DNA of 64,000 nt from Chthonomonadaceae bacterium (lineage in GTDB: Bacteria > Armatimonadota > Chthonomonadetes > Chthonomonadales > Chthonomonadaceae). The notes under the pieces are model-generated. The model did not search any database and was not told the DNA's origin. It saw nothing but the letters and a program-made list of their open reading frames with translations. Location: positions 16,981 through 80,980 of the forward strand of contig DAIDHN010000010.1 of assembly GCA_027459665.1 (NCBI GenBank), given 5' to 3'. This document shows, piece by piece, positions 18,297-27,519 of the stretch (the first letter of the stretch is position 1; each line of letters starts with the position of its first letter). The position numbers and the translations under genes are program-made.

Positions 18297-20246
18297 ATGC
18301 GTTCGATACTCTCATCTTTTACATCATGTTTACTTATAGCGTGCTGCATGCCGGCATTTGCATTGCATCTTACTCCGTATCCTGTGCATATAACCAGAGA
18401 AAACGGAATATTTACTTTAAACAAAAACACCAGCATTTATCTAAATACAAAAGATGCTGAGGCAGTTGGCCGTCTGCTTGCAAAGCGTTTGCGGCTGGTT
18501 ACGGGGTATGCGCTGCCATTTACACGTTACAAAAAGAAGAACGAGATTGCGCTGCAACTGAGCAGCAAATGTTCTGTTGCATACCCTGAAGGCTATCTTC
18601 TGTCTGTAGAGCCTGCTGGCATACAAATAGAAGCGCAAAAGCCTGCTGGTCTGTTTTATGGAATTGATACTCTGTATCAGCTTTTACCGGTATCTGTTAT
18701 GAGCAGTACTGCACAGCATAAAACACACTGGCAGGTAAGATGCGTGCGTATTGCCGACTGGCCGCGCTTTTCATGGCGCGGCCTCATGCTGGATTCTGCC
18801 AGACACCTGCAGAGCGTGCAGTTTATCAGGCAGACTATAAGACGCATGGCCTACTACAAACTGAATACTCTTCACTGGCACTTGTCGGATGGGCAGGGAT
18901 GGCGTTTACAACTCAATGGCTATCCTGCACTCACCAGCACAGGAGCCTGGCGAATTGATAATGGAAAACGCTATGGCGGTTTTTACACCGAAAGTGAAGT
19001 TAGAGAACTTACCGCCTATGCAAAAGCCCGGTTTATTCGCATTATTCCAGAGATAGATATGCCGGCACACTGCCAGGCTCTGCTGGCCTCCTATCCACAG
19101 CTGGGGTGCACATCGGGTCCTTTTCATGTTCTCAGCCTGGCTCCTTCAGAGGGAACAGATGATGTGATTGATCCTGCAAAAGCATCTACCTACCAGCTTC
19201 TGGAAGGGATACTGACCAAGCTGATGCGCCTTTTTCCCTCGCACATACTGCACATTGGAGGTGATGAGTGCCCTGTGTCTCAGTGGCAGGAAGCGCCAGA
19301 CTGTCTGGCGCTTATGAAGCGCAAGGGAATGACAAACCCGTATCAGCTTGAAAACTATTTTGCAAACAAACTTGCTGCATTTTTACAGCAGAATGGCTGG
19401 CAGATGGAGGGATGGAACGAATTGCTCTATACTGGGCCGCTGCCGCAGGGAGTAATTGTACAGCAGTGGAATAGCCCCGATGCAGCGGTGCAGGCTATAC
19501 AGCAGGGACATGCAGTTGTTTCCTCACTCACCCACTATGCCTATTTTGACTACAGTTACGACACCACTACACTTGGACGCGTATATCGTTTCAATCCGAT
19601 GCCGGCGGGCCTATCTCCCAAACAGAAAAAACTGCTTCTTGGCCCAGAAGCCTGCCTGTGGACAGAAACCAAGCCTACCGATTCTGTTGCAGACAGTTTT
19701 ATATGGCCCAGACTGCTGGCGATTGCAGAAGCAGGCTGGACGCCGCAGGCAGAAAAGAACTGGAAGCGTTTTGTAAAAAGCCTCACTGCCTCACAGTATG
19801 CACGTTTGGCCCTAATGGGGGTAGACGCTCCCAGGGGGGTGGAGGAACTGCTGGCCGACAGCAATTTTACGCCGCATGTTACAGTGGCCCAGTGGCTGCC
19901 TGCACAGATGTCGGAAAAGTGGGAAACACTTACCTGGAATATCACTGCCAGCATTCATAAAAGCGGCAGATATAGAATGCATCTAACCTATACACAGGGC
20001 GGAGACGGTATACATATAAAGAGCGTTGAACTGCGGCAGAATGGCCAGCGCATTAGTATAGATCAGCACGCCGGCTGGGCTGGCGACGTTTCACACAGCA
20101 ACGACTATATCATCAACATCCCTGCCTATCAGCCGGGGGAGCAGTACACCCTGAGCGTGCAGCTGCGCTGCGACGGCGGGGTGGATTCGCAGGGCAAGCT
20201 GGTAATGTACGGGCCAGACCCTGCAGTGAAGGGGGAGACTGGATAG
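18297..20246 (+). CDS. Secreted GH20 beta-N-acetylhexosaminidase
   Basis: The 649-residue protein has a signal peptide of about 22 residues (ending MPAFA/LHLTP). An N-terminal alpha/beta domain precedes the GH20 barrel. The catalytic pair D323-E324 lies in HIGGDECP, and WRGLMLDSARH and HWHLSDGQGWR are the standard substrate-site segments. GH20 enzymes cut terminal N-acetylglucosamine or N-acetylgalactosamine using the substrate's own acetamido group. After about residue 540 a beta-rich C-terminal module follows, possibly carbohydrate-binding. AGGAG lies eight bases before the ATG. Likely substrates are chitin fragments, peptidoglycan or glycoprotein glycans. Confidence 0.92.
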   Translation: MRSILSSFTSCLLIACCMPAFALHLTPYPVHITRENGIFTLNKNTSIYLNTKDAEAVGRLLAKRLRLVTGYALPFTRYKKKNEIALQLSSKCSVAYPEGYLLSVEPAGIQIEAQKPAGLFYGIDTLYQLLPVSVMSSTAQHKTHWQVRCVRIADWPRFSWRGLMLDSARHLQSVQFIRQTIRRMAYYKLNTLHWHLSDGQGWRLQLNGYPALTSTGAWRIDNGKRYGGFYTESEVRELTAYAKARFIRIIPEIDMPAHCQALLASYPQLGCTSGPFHVLSLAPSEGTDDVIDPAKASTYQLLEGILTKLMRLFPSHILHIGGDECPVSQWQEAPDCLALMKRKGMTNPYQLENYFANKLAAFLQQNGWQMEGWNELLYTGPLPQGVIVQQWNSPDAAVQAIQQGHAVVSSLTHYAYFDYSYDTTTLGRVYRFNPMPAGLSPKQKKLLLGPEACLWTETKPTDSVADSFIWPRLLAIAEAGWTPQAEKNWKRFVKSLTASQYARLALMGVDAPRGVEELLADSNFTPHVTVAQWLPAQMSEKWETLTWNITASIHKSGRYRMHLTYTQGGDGIHIKSVELRQNGQRISIDQHAGWAGDVSHSNDYIINIPAYQPGEQYTLSVQLRCDGGVDSQGKLVMYGPDPAVKGETG

Positions 20247-20272
20247 TCTGGCCAGTTATCGTTTCATTCTTT

Positions 20273-22471
20273 TCAGCGTTTTGCCGGCACAGGGTCTGCA
20301 TAAAGTATGCCTCTGCCGTTGGTTCCCAGATAGACTCTGCCAAAGATGCGAGGATCACCTGTGACTGCTTCTCCAATCCAGCCATACTGGTGCATGTCGT
20401 CGTTGATGCGCACTACAGTCTTCCCATTGTCGGTACTGCGAAAAACGCCTTCCACACCTTCTACGGTGCCTGTGAAGTAGATGGCAGGAACATTCTGCCC
20501 TGGAGCGGCCTTGCCGAAACCAAGATTTGAGCAGGATTGAATGCTGTTGATGTGCACTATCTTTTCATTGAAGATATGATACAAGCCACTCTTCTCTGAA
20601 GCAAACCAGAGGCTGCCTGCTGCATCTGGCGCAGCAAACAACTTGCCTCGTTCAACCGGCAGGGCAATCCTTTCTGGTATGAAGTGTCTACCACCGTCTC
20701 TGCTTACGAACAGCCTGCCTCCCGATGCACAGTAGAAAGTAGCTGCTGTAGAGCGATCGGACACAGGTACGGCGAATGCTGGTATGCCGGAACAAGGTGT
20801 CCATGTTTTTCCATTATTGTTTGAGCAGGCGGGAGCTGCCCCCTGTGCTGCCCACACAATCCAGTGTCCGTGTGCAGAGAGCGCGATTTTGCCTCCTCCG
20901 CGTGTTCCTGCCGGATTGGATGGAAATGGCGACCATGTTGTACCGCCGTTATCTGAAACAGCACCGCACTGCCCTGGCGCTCCATTGCCTGAGCGCACGA
21001 TGATTTGGGAAGCCATTGCAGCAAAATCAAGCGAGGTAGTAGTGTTGAAGAGAGGATGCATGAACATGCCTGCTCTGGGAGAGCGCTGCAGGTCATTGTG
21101 CCTGAAGCCGCCAATATCACCGAGGGCGCTCAGCAAGTGCGCTCCTTCTGGCGGGCTGATCAGATCGAGTACGGCAGTTTCTTCAATCCCTCTTGCTCCC
21201 ACCTGCCACTGAACTGCACCCCCAGTGTCTGCGTTTGCGATGTCGTTGGTTTCCCAGATGGTAGCGCCGGTACCGTAGAGAACATGACCGGGGAAAAAGG
21301 GGTCTATTTCCAGTGTGCCTATCCACCAGCCTGGTCGCGGTTGAGCTGCCCCCCATTTCAGATAGGGAGAGAGTGAGGGGTTGAAACTGGAGAGTGGAAA
21401 TACAGCCTTCCAGTGGCCGCCCTCGTCTGTACTGCGAAAAATTTGGTCTCCCCCAGACCAGTGGTCGAGGGTTGATACCATAACGATGGCAGGAGTTCGC
21501 GCATCTACGCTTAGCCCTGCAAAACCGGACTGCGCTGCACCGCTCTGGAAGACTGGAGTGATGTTTTTCCAGTGCCCGTTGTGCGTATTGTAGCGCCATA
21601 CCGCACCGCTCGTTACTCCGTTTGGGCCTTCTGCGCTGCCGTAAGTAATATAAAGAATACCGCTTGCAGACAGCACTCCATGCTGGGGGAGCAGACCTTT
21701 GGGCTGCCCGGAAACCGTGCTCCAGGTTTTTCCGGCATCTGTAGAGCGATACAGGTTGAAACCTGTATCTTCAACGCCAACATAAATGGTGGCAGAAGCT
21801 TTGCCTGGAGTTCCAGTAGAGAGATCAAACACCTCCCAGCCAATGCCATCATTTGGGCCGTGCTGGTTAAGTGGCGTATGAATACCCTCTGCTGGAAAAG
21901 AACTTACCTTATGCCATGTAACTGCACGGTCTGTGCTTTTCCAGAGACCGTCGCTGCGCGAGCCAAAATAGAGAATGTGTGTATTGTTAGGGTCTACGAC
22001 CAGTCTTTCTCCAATAGAGCGCCCATTTTCATTGCCACCCATTGGGAAGGGCATTTGCGTCAGTTTCCAGGTACGCCCCTGGTTGTCTGACCGTGCTATC
22101 ACTCCATTGCCTGCATTCATATAAGTGCCAAGAGCAGCATAAACTCTGTTTGGGTTTTGTGGATCGGGCGCCAGGCTCTCTACGCCTCTCAGGTTGCCGT
22201 TAGCCTCGCCAACCCAGTCGGTAAGCGGTATCCATTGTTTTTTCAGATAGTCCCATCTATAAGGTCCACCGATGTCTGTACGGCAGTAAATAAGATGAGG
22301 GTCGGCAGGGCTGAATTCTATCCCTGAAACGAATCCGCCGGCCACAATGGCAACGCTTTGCCATTGATACGGCACAGAAGCGGGGGGTGCAGCTATGGCA
22401 GGCAGGAGAGTGAGCAGGCTAAAAGCGGCAATCGAAACGGTTCGACTAACCAATGTAAGACAGGGTTGCAT
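20273..22471 (-). CDS. GH74-type secreted beta-propeller xyloglucanase
   Basis: The 732-residue protein has a signal peptide (ending AIAA/PPAS). Its start is that of GH74: VSGIEFSPADPHLIYCRTDIGGPYRWD, then WIPLTDWVG. Several BNR-like motifs recur (for example STDAGKTW, RSTDEGGHW, SDNGGTTW, STDNGKTV), as expected for the paired seven-bladed propellers of this family. GH74 enzymes are inverting endo- or oligoxyloglucanases that use aspartates for catalysis. AGGAGG lies close before the ATG. It ends 26 bases from the convergent GH20 gene. A sortilin-like BNR protein is an alternative, but the N-terminal match favours GH74. Confidence 0.85.
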   Translation of the reverse strand: MQPCLTLVSRTVSIAAFSLLTLLPAIAAPPASVPYQWQSVAIVAGGFVSGIEFSPADPHLIYCRTDIGGPYRWDYLKKQWIPLTDWVGEANGNLRGVESLAPDPQNPNRVYAALGTYMNAGNGVIARSDNQGRTWKLTQMPFPMGGNENGRSIGERLVVDPNNTHILYFGSRSDGLWKSTDRAVTWHKVSSFPAEGIHTPLNQHGPNDGIGWEVFDLSTGTPGKASATIYVGVEDTGFNLYRSTDAGKTWSTVSGQPKGLLPQHGVLSASGILYITYGSAEGPNGVTSGAVWRYNTHNGHWKNITPVFQSGAAQSGFAGLSVDARTPAIVMVSTLDHWSGGDQIFRSTDEGGHWKAVFPLSSFNPSLSPYLKWGAAQPRPGWWIGTLEIDPFFPGHVLYGTGATIWETNDIANADTGGAVQWQVGARGIEETAVLDLISPPEGAHLLSALGDIGGFRHNDLQRSPRAGMFMHPLFNTTTSLDFAAMASQIIVRSGNGAPGQCGAVSDNGGTTWSPFPSNPAGTRGGGKIALSAHGHWIVWAAQGAAPACSNNNGKTWTPCSGIPAFAVPVSDRSTAATFYCASGGRLFVSRDGGRHFIPERIALPVERGKLFAAPDAAGSLWFASEKSGLYHIFNEKIVHINSIQSCSNLGFGKAAPGQNVPAIYFTGTVEGVEGVFRSTDNGKTVVRINDDMHQYGWIGEAVTGDPRIFGRVYLGTNGRGILYADPVPAKR

Positions 22472-22491
22472 AGGCCTCCTCAGAGGGTTTT

Positions 22492-22520
22492 GGTATAGCA
22501 GATGACCACACAGTTTACAA
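22492..22520 (-). promoter_or_regulatory. Possible sigma-70 promoter for the GH74 gene
   Basis: Read leftward, TTGTAA (-35) and TATACC (-10) are 17 bases apart, ending about 20 bases before the start of the GH74 gene. The -10 box is imperfect at its last two positions. Confidence 0.45.
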
Positions 22521-22595
22521 ACAGATATCTTAGTATACCCTTCGATATGGGTTGTAAGTAAACAGAGTGAAGCGACCGACCTACAGTTGGTGCTG

Positions 22596-22624
22596 TTCGC
22601 GAGGGGTATGGAGAGCGGTATAAT
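22596..22624 (+). promoter_or_regulatory. Possible promoter for rpiA
   Basis: A perfect TATAAT at 22619-22624 lies 27 bases before the rpiA start and is preceded at 17-base spacing by the weak -35 sequence TTCGCG. The AAGGAGGGGG ribosome site sits between it and the ATG. Confidence 0.5.
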
Positions 22625-22651
22625 GAGGAAAACATACTGTAAGGAGGGGGT

Positions 22652-23332
22652 ATGAACGCAAAAGAGGCGGCGGCGCGTTCAGCTGTGAGCATGGTGAAAG
22701 ATGGAATGGTGCTGGGGCTGGGAACAGGCAGTACTGCTGCGTACGCTCTTCAGGCTTTGAAAGAACGCATCGAGGAGGAAAAGCTGCAGATTAGCGGCAT
22801 ACCTACCTCTGTGCGCAGCGAAAAAATGGCTTTGGAATATGGCATTCCGCTCACAAATTTTAATCATCATCTTATAGTAGATATGACAATTGATGGAGCA
22901 GATGAAGTAGATGAGCACTGGAATCTGATAAAGGGCGGGGGAGGCGCATTGATGCGCGAAAAAGTAGTGGCTTCTGCCAGCAGAGAGATGGTGGTTATAT
23001 GCGATGCCAGTAAACTGAAGCAGCGCCTGGGTCAGCATGCCCTGCCTGTAGCAGTGCTGCCTTTTGGACATGAAGTAACTGCCGGCATGCTGCAGGAGTA
23101 CTGTCTTGCCTGCCCGCTGCGCAGAAACGAAGACGGTTCTGTATTTGTTACAGATGACGGCTTGTACGTGTACGATATGTTTTGTGATGAGATACGAGAG
23201 CCTGCACGCCTGCAGCAGGAGCTGATTCAGATGGTTGGCGTGATGGAAATAGGGCTGTTTGTAGACATGGCATCGCATCTAGTGGTGGGGTATGAGGACG
23301 GGCAGGTAGAGACTCTGTCGCGCACTCTCTAG
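22652..23332 (+). CDS. rpiA: Ribose-5-phosphate isomerase A
   Basis: The 226-residue enzyme shows the RpiA signatures in order: GLGTGSTAAYAL (phosphate loop), PTSVRSEKMA, DMTIDGADEVD with catalytic acidic residues, and KGGGGALMREK. It interconverts ribulose-5-phosphate and ribose-5-phosphate in the pentose phosphate pathway. It would accept pentose carbon coming through XylB. The ATG follows AAGGAGGGGG, one of the strongest ribosome-binding sites in the window. Length is normal for the family. It is divergent from the GH74 gene and convergent with wecB. Confidence 0.95.
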   Translation: MNAKEAAARSAVSMVKDGMVLGLGTGSTAAYALQALKERIEEEKLQISGIPTSVRSEKMALEYGIPLTNFNHHLIVDMTIDGADEVDEHWNLIKGGGGALMREKVVASASREMVVICDASKLKQRLGQHALPVAVLPFGHEVTAGMLQEYCLACPLRRNEDGSVFVTDDGLYVYDMFCDEIREPARLQQELIQMVGVMEIGLFVDMASHLVVGYEDGQVETLSRTL

Positions 23333-23370
23333 GCAGCCATACCCCCTGCATTTTGTTGCGATACAACTAC

Positions 23371-24507
23371 TTATCCGGGCTGATATGCCTGCAGAATATC
23401 AACTATGCGTTGTGCTGCGCTTCCATCACCGTAAGGGTTTGCCGCATGAGACATTGCTGCATGAGCAGCTGCATTGGTGAGCAGGGTTTCGGCAGCCTGC
23501 ACAATGTCATTGGTGTTCGAGCCAATGAGCAGAGCGGTGCCTGCATCTACCCCTTCCGGCCGTTCTGTGGTTTTTCGAAGCACCAGAATGGGCACACCCA
23601 GGGTGGGGGCTTCTTCCTGTACTCCGCCGCTGTCGGTGAGTATGAGAGAAGAACGCTGCATGAGTTTAATGAAAGGTACATACTCCTGCGGCTCTGTAAG
23701 CAGGACATTGGAGAGGTTTTGCAATACTGGGCAGAGGCTTTCTCTTACCAGAGGATTGCGGTGCATGGCAACCACAAACCAGATATCCGGGAAGCGCCGG
23801 GAAAGTTGTGCAATGGCCTGTGCTATGCTGGTCATAGGCTCACCCCAGTTCTCTCTTCGATGGGCTGTTATGAGTACCAGGCGCTTATCACTGGCAACAA
23901 TCTCCCTGAGCTGCGTGTCATCAAAAACATATTTCTGACTGGCAACCATGCGCAGCGCATCGATGGAGGTGTTGCCTGTAAGGTGTATGTCGGAAGCCTG
24001 GATGCCTTCTGCAAGTAGATTTTGGCATGCCTTGCTGGTAGGAGCGAAGTGCCAGGCGGTAAGCGGCGCTGCCAGCCGGCGGTTCATTTCTTCAGGGTAT
24101 GGATCGTAGCGGTTACCGGTGCGCAATCCCGCTTCAATGTGCCCAAAAGGCACTTTGTGATAAAAGGCGGCCAGCGCTGCTACAAATGTTGTAGTGGTAT
24201 CGCCTTGGGCCAGGCAGATATCGGCAGGGTGACTGGCGAGGTAATCGCTCAGCCCAGTAAGTGCCCGCGTAGTGATTTGGGTAAGCGTTTGACCATGCTG
24301 CATGATAGCCAGGTCGTGGTCGGGGGTGATCTGAAACACGTGCAGCACCTGATCCAACTGTTCACGATGCTGCCCCGTAACCACTATTTGGGTAGAGAAG
24401 ATGGCAGGCCGTGCCAGTAGTGCCTTCACTACAGGAGCCATTTTAACAGCATCTGGTCGAGTACCGAATACGCAAAGTACACGCAGGAGGGAATTCTGTG
24501 TTGTCAT
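23371..24507 (-). CDS. wecB: UDP-N-acetylglucosamine 2-epimerase
   Basis: The 378-residue protein has the non-hydrolysing epimerase pattern: FGTRPDAVKMAPVV at the N-terminus, QGDTTTTF, GHIEAGLRTG, and the C-terminal nucleotide-binding stretch LTDSGGVQEEAPTLGVPILVLR followed by TTERPEGVDAGT. It converts UDP-GlcNAc to UDP-ManNAc, a precursor of surface polysaccharides and teichoic-type polymers. No other polysaccharide gene lies beside it here, so the pathway it serves must be encoded elsewhere. It is separated from the LacI-type regulator gene upstream by only 44 bases in the same direction. Confidence 0.94.
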   Translation of the reverse strand: MTTQNSLLRVLCVFGTRPDAVKMAPVVKALLARPAIFSTQIVVTGQHREQLDQVLHVFQITPDHDLAIMQHGQTLTQITTRALTGLSDYLASHPADICLAQGDTTTTFVAALAAFYHKVPFGHIEAGLRTGNRYDPYPEEMNRRLAAPLTAWHFAPTSKACQNLLAEGIQASDIHLTGNTSIDALRMVASQKYVFDDTQLREIVASDKRLVLITAHRRENWGEPMTSIAQAIAQLSRRFPDIWFVVAMHRNPLVRESLCPVLQNLSNVLLTEPQEYVPFIKLMQRSSLILTDSGGVQEEAPTLGVPILVLRKTTERPEGVDAGTALLIGSNTNDIVQAAETLLTNAAAHAAMSHAANPYGDGSAAQRIVDILQAYQPG

Positions 24508-24551
24508 GATATAAGATTACCCCAAGAGAGCGCAGCAGAGTACCTGAAACT

Positions 24552-25571
24552 TCAGGAAATGGGTGGGGCCACCGACTGCCGCAAAATCAGTTCTGGAGAG
24601 ATCAGTTCCCGCATGCCCTGTCTTCCTCCCTGCAAGAGTCGTAAAAGCATTTCAGCGGAATGGGAGCCGATTCTGCTGAGAGGCTGCCGCATTGTTGTGA
24701 GCGGAATCTGAAGCTGTTCACCATGGGTGTCGTCGATTCCCAGTACAGATACATCCCCTGGTATACGAATGCCATGTTCCTGCAGCGCCTGCATGGCCCC
24801 TGCCGCAATATTGTCACTTCCGCAGAAAAGAGCAGTTGGTCGCTGTTTCGGCGGCATGCGCACTATCTCTGTTCCCATACTGTAGCCAGCCTGGCGTGAG
24901 TAGACTCCTATGAGAACCGGGCATTTTTCCAGTTCGAGCCGAAATTCCTGGATCGATTTATGATAGGCAGCCAGCCTCTGTTCGGCGCTGCGTATGCTTA
25001 GGTTGCCGCTGAGCAGAGCAATACGCCTGTGCCCAACAGAGACCAGATACTGCATGCCCTGGCGCATAATGTGCTCATTGTCTATATCTACGCAGGAGAA
25101 AGAGAGATCGGGATGCATATCTCCTATGAGCATAAACGGCATTTTTTTACGGTGCAGGGCTTCGGGGATGGAAAGATCGGTTGGCGGTGCTACAACCAGA
25201 AGCCCGTCGCATCTGCCATCGCAGTAACTGGGTAGGTTGCGCGGTACGTCTTCCCATAGATTAGCGGTGAAGAGCATGGTATTTTGTTTGTGGCGCATAG
25301 CAGCACCTAAAATGCCATGCAGTATACCCACGAAGTAATAATCTGGTTCGGTAGCCTCCCAGTAAGTATAGAGCACTCCCAGCGTATCCATGCGTTTACG
25401 CGACAGTGCCCTGGCAACAGCATTTGGTTCAAACTGCAGTCTTCGCGCAGTTTCGAGTACCTTGTTGCGAGTTTCCTCGCTTACCTGACGAGGGCCGTTG
25501 TTGAGTACATAAGAAACAGTGGAAATCGAGACACCGCTTTCTCGGGCAAGGTCTTTAATCGTCACGGACAT
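24552..25571 (-). CDS. LacI-family transcriptional regulator
   Basis: The 339-residue protein starts with the LacI helix-turn-helix (TIKDLARESGVSISTVSYVLNN) and hinge (VLETARRLQFEPNAVARALS). A periplasmic-binding-protein-like sensor domain follows and ends in DVSVLGIDDTHGEQLQIPLTT. Such proteins repress or activate sugar genes and respond to a carbohydrate ligand. The ATG at 25571 has GGAG seven bases upstream and is preferred over the ATG two codons earlier. It is divergent from the propeller-protein gene at 25687, sharing a 115-base intergenic region, so that gene is the likeliest target along with wecB downstream. Confidence 0.92.
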   Translation of the reverse strand: MSVTIKDLARESGVSISTVSYVLNNGPRQVSEETRNKVLETARRLQFEPNAVARALSRKRMDTLGVLYTYWEATEPDYYFVGILHGILGAAMRHKQNTMLFTANLWEDVPRNLPSYCDGRCDGLLVVAPPTDLSIPEALHRKKMPFMLIGDMHPDLSFSCVDIDNEHIMRQGMQYLVSVGHRRIALLSGNLSIRSAEQRLAAYHKSIQEFRLELEKCPVLIGVYSRQAGYSMGTEIVRMPPKQRPTALFCGSDNIAAGAMQALQEHGIRIPGDVSVLGIDDTHGEQLQIPLTTMRQPLSRIGSHSAEMLLRLLQGGRQGMRELISPELILRQSVAPPIS

Positions 25572-25686
25572 GGGCATTCTCCCAGTGGTCTTATTGAACT
25601 GGACTAGCGGGTAATGGCGAAAGGATGACTGAGCGGGTATTATTGCAGATATTATAACATAAATTTGGCTAAGGAAAGCGAAAAAC

Positions 25687-26805
25687 GTGTCATTTCAAGT
25701 AAATCACTCACAAGATGCCAGCCAGATCAGCCGCCGCCAGCTGCTTGGCCTGCTTGGCGGATGCTGTCTGCTACCTGAGCGAGGCAGCGCTTCTGATGAG
25801 ACGCATGTGCTTTCGGTACGAAATGAGGGTTTGCTGTTTACAGACAATCGGGCAGGGGTTAGTGGAGTAGACTGCGGATACTCTGTGTCGCTGCCCCACA
25901 GCACCCTTTGGCTGTTTGGCGATGTTTTTTTGCAGAACCCGAATTCTGTACTGCAGCCTTATGTGGGCGGGGTGAGCAACTGCGGTTTGCTTGCTCCGCA
26001 CGGATCGGGAGCAGAGCCACTGAAAAAGTATCGTTTTATTACGGGCAAAAATGGCATTGCGCGTCAATTGATAGAGCCGGGAGCGCAGCACAAGCGGTAC
26101 TGGCCCCTGGGCGGTTGGTACAGCATGCATGCGAAAAAACTGTTTCTGTTCTACTCTCGCATACGGGTTACCGGCCACGGGATGCTGGACTTTGTACAGG
26201 AGGGCACCGGCCTTTGCGAGGCAGATGCAGACCATGCCATGCATATGCAGCCTGCCATTATGCCATCAGGCAGTGGACATACCTTGTGGTGGGAATCGAA
26301 TGTTACGTATGGTCAGGCGGTGATATACGGCACAAAAGGTCCATGGGTCTATGCAGCAGGCATGCGGGATACAGGCGGCATGCACACCTGCACACTGATG
26401 CGGCTGCCCGAAGCCGCTCCGACGCTGGCTGGATGTGAGTATTACGCAGGTGGCAAGACCAAACCGCGCTGGAGCAGGAACCCTGGCGACGCTGTTGAGG
26501 TGCAGGGCATTTCCAATTTTCCGGGTGAACTATCTATAAGCTACAACCACTATCTTGGCAGGTATCTCGCCCTGCATACCATCGGGTTATCGCAAAAAGT
26601 ACAGATCAGTCTGGCAGAGCATCCGTGGGGGCCATACCAGCCTTTTGCTGTGGTTGGCGCCCGGCACCGGCTGTTTAGCAAGGCACTCTGCTATGCTGCC
26701 AAGGAACATCCTGAGCTTGCAGAACAGAATGGGAAAGCAATCTATTTCACTTTTGTAGACAGTGAGCGTTACTGGCTGCAGCTGCAGCGTGTTGAGTTTT
26801 CATGA
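25687..26805 (+). CDS. Exported predicted beta-propeller protein (DUF4185-like)
   Basis: This 372-residue protein begins at GTG. Its signal, SRRQLLGLLGGC, has the twin-arginine pair and also a possible lipobox cysteine. The mature part has short repeated beta-strand segments: LWLFGDVFLQNP, KKLFLFYSRIRV, HTLWWESNVTYGQ, WVYAAGMRD, LSISYNHYLGRYLALHT, KVQISLAEHPWGPYQPF. That pattern resembles five-bladed propellers of the DUF4185/GH43-like kind that bind or cleave plant polysaccharides. I cannot identify catalytic residues with certainty. Divergent transcription from a LacI-type gene supports a carbohydrate role. The 3' end overlaps the convergent GDPD gene by six bases. Confidence 0.75.
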   Translation: MSFQVNHSQDASQISRRQLLGLLGGCCLLPERGSASDETHVLSVRNEGLLFTDNRAGVSGVDCGYSVSLPHSTLWLFGDVFLQNPNSVLQPYVGGVSNCGLLAPHGSGAEPLKKYRFITGKNGIARQLIEPGAQHKRYWPLGGWYSMHAKKLFLFYSRIRVTGHGMLDFVQEGTGLCEADADHAMHMQPAIMPSGSGHTLWWESNVTYGQAVIYGTKGPWVYAAGMRDTGGMHTCTLMRLPEAAPTLAGCEYYAGGKTKPRWSRNPGDAVEVQGISNFPGELSISYNHYLGRYLALHTIGLSQKVQISLAEHPWGPYQPFAVVGARHRLFSKALCYAAKEHPELAEQNGKAIYFTFVDSERYWLQLQRVEFS

Positions 26806-27519
26806 GGCAGTCAGTTCGGCCAGCAGGTCCATTCGATTTGAGATTATGCCGTCTACTCCCATGGCCTGCAGCACTTTCATAATCTCCAGGCTGTCTACTG
26901 TCCATGCAAATACCTTCTTTCCGGCATGGTGCAGTGCCAGTACTCTTTCTTCGGTGATGAGGGGGAACTGCCATGTGACCGCCTCTGTGTCGAGAGATGC
27001 CAGAAAGTGCTGGAAACCACTTCCCCACAGCATGCTTCTGGCAGAGGCATCGAGTGAAAGCGAGAGTGCGAAGTGAGGCGCCATTAGCCTCAGCCGGTTT
27101 CTGCATTCGGGGCTGGCGCCGGGCAGAATCAGCATATTGTGCGGGAGAGGGGCAAGCGATCGTACAAGTTCTTTTTCCGCCTGTTCCCCTTCTTCCTTTA
27201 CATCTGCCATCACCATACATCGCGTAGAAGCCCATTCAGCCAATTCAAGCAGAGTGGGCACGCCTTCCCCTTTGCCCAGGTTGATCTCTTGCAGCTGGCG
27301 TGTGGAGCATTGTGAGATAACATACCTGGTGCCCTCTGTATCCTGTACGTCTTTGTCGTGCGAGAGCACTGCAATCCCATCTTGCGACAGTCGTACATCG
27401 CACTCAACCATATCGCAGCCCATAGAGTATGCTAGTTCAAAACCGAGCATTGTGTTGCCTGGGAATTGGTGTGGAAAACCCCGGTGAGCTACCTTGAGGA
27501 GGCTGGAGGCAGGCGTCAT
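26800..27519 (-). CDS. Glycerophosphodiester phosphodiesterase (GDPD)
   Basis: The 239-residue TIM-barrel protein has VAHRGFPHQFPGNT at the start, then VECDVRLSQDGIAVLSHD, and near the end VFAWTVDSLEIMKVLQAMGVDGIISNRMD. These match GDPD enzymes, which hydrolyse glycerophosphodiesters to glycerol-3-phosphate and an alcohol. The catalytic histidines (HRG and SHD) and the E-x-D metal ligands are present. The usual ENT triplet after the first histidine reads GNT, and the later E-I-K strand reads ADVKE. Activity is therefore likely but its specificity may differ. No signal peptide, so cytoplasmic. The start overlaps the stop of the PpiC gene by one base. Confidence 0.88.
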   Translation of the reverse strand: MTPASSLLKVAHRGFPHQFPGNTMLGFELAYSMGCDMVECDVRLSQDGIAVLSHDKDVQDTEGTRYVISQCSTRQLQEINLGKGEGVPTLLELAEWASTRCMVMADVKEEGEQAEKELVRSLAPLPHNMLILPGASPECRNRLRLMAPHFALSLSLDASARSMLWGSGFQHFLASLDTEAVTWQFPLITEERVLALHHAGKKVFAWTVDSLEIMKVLQAMGVDGIISNRMDLLAELTAS

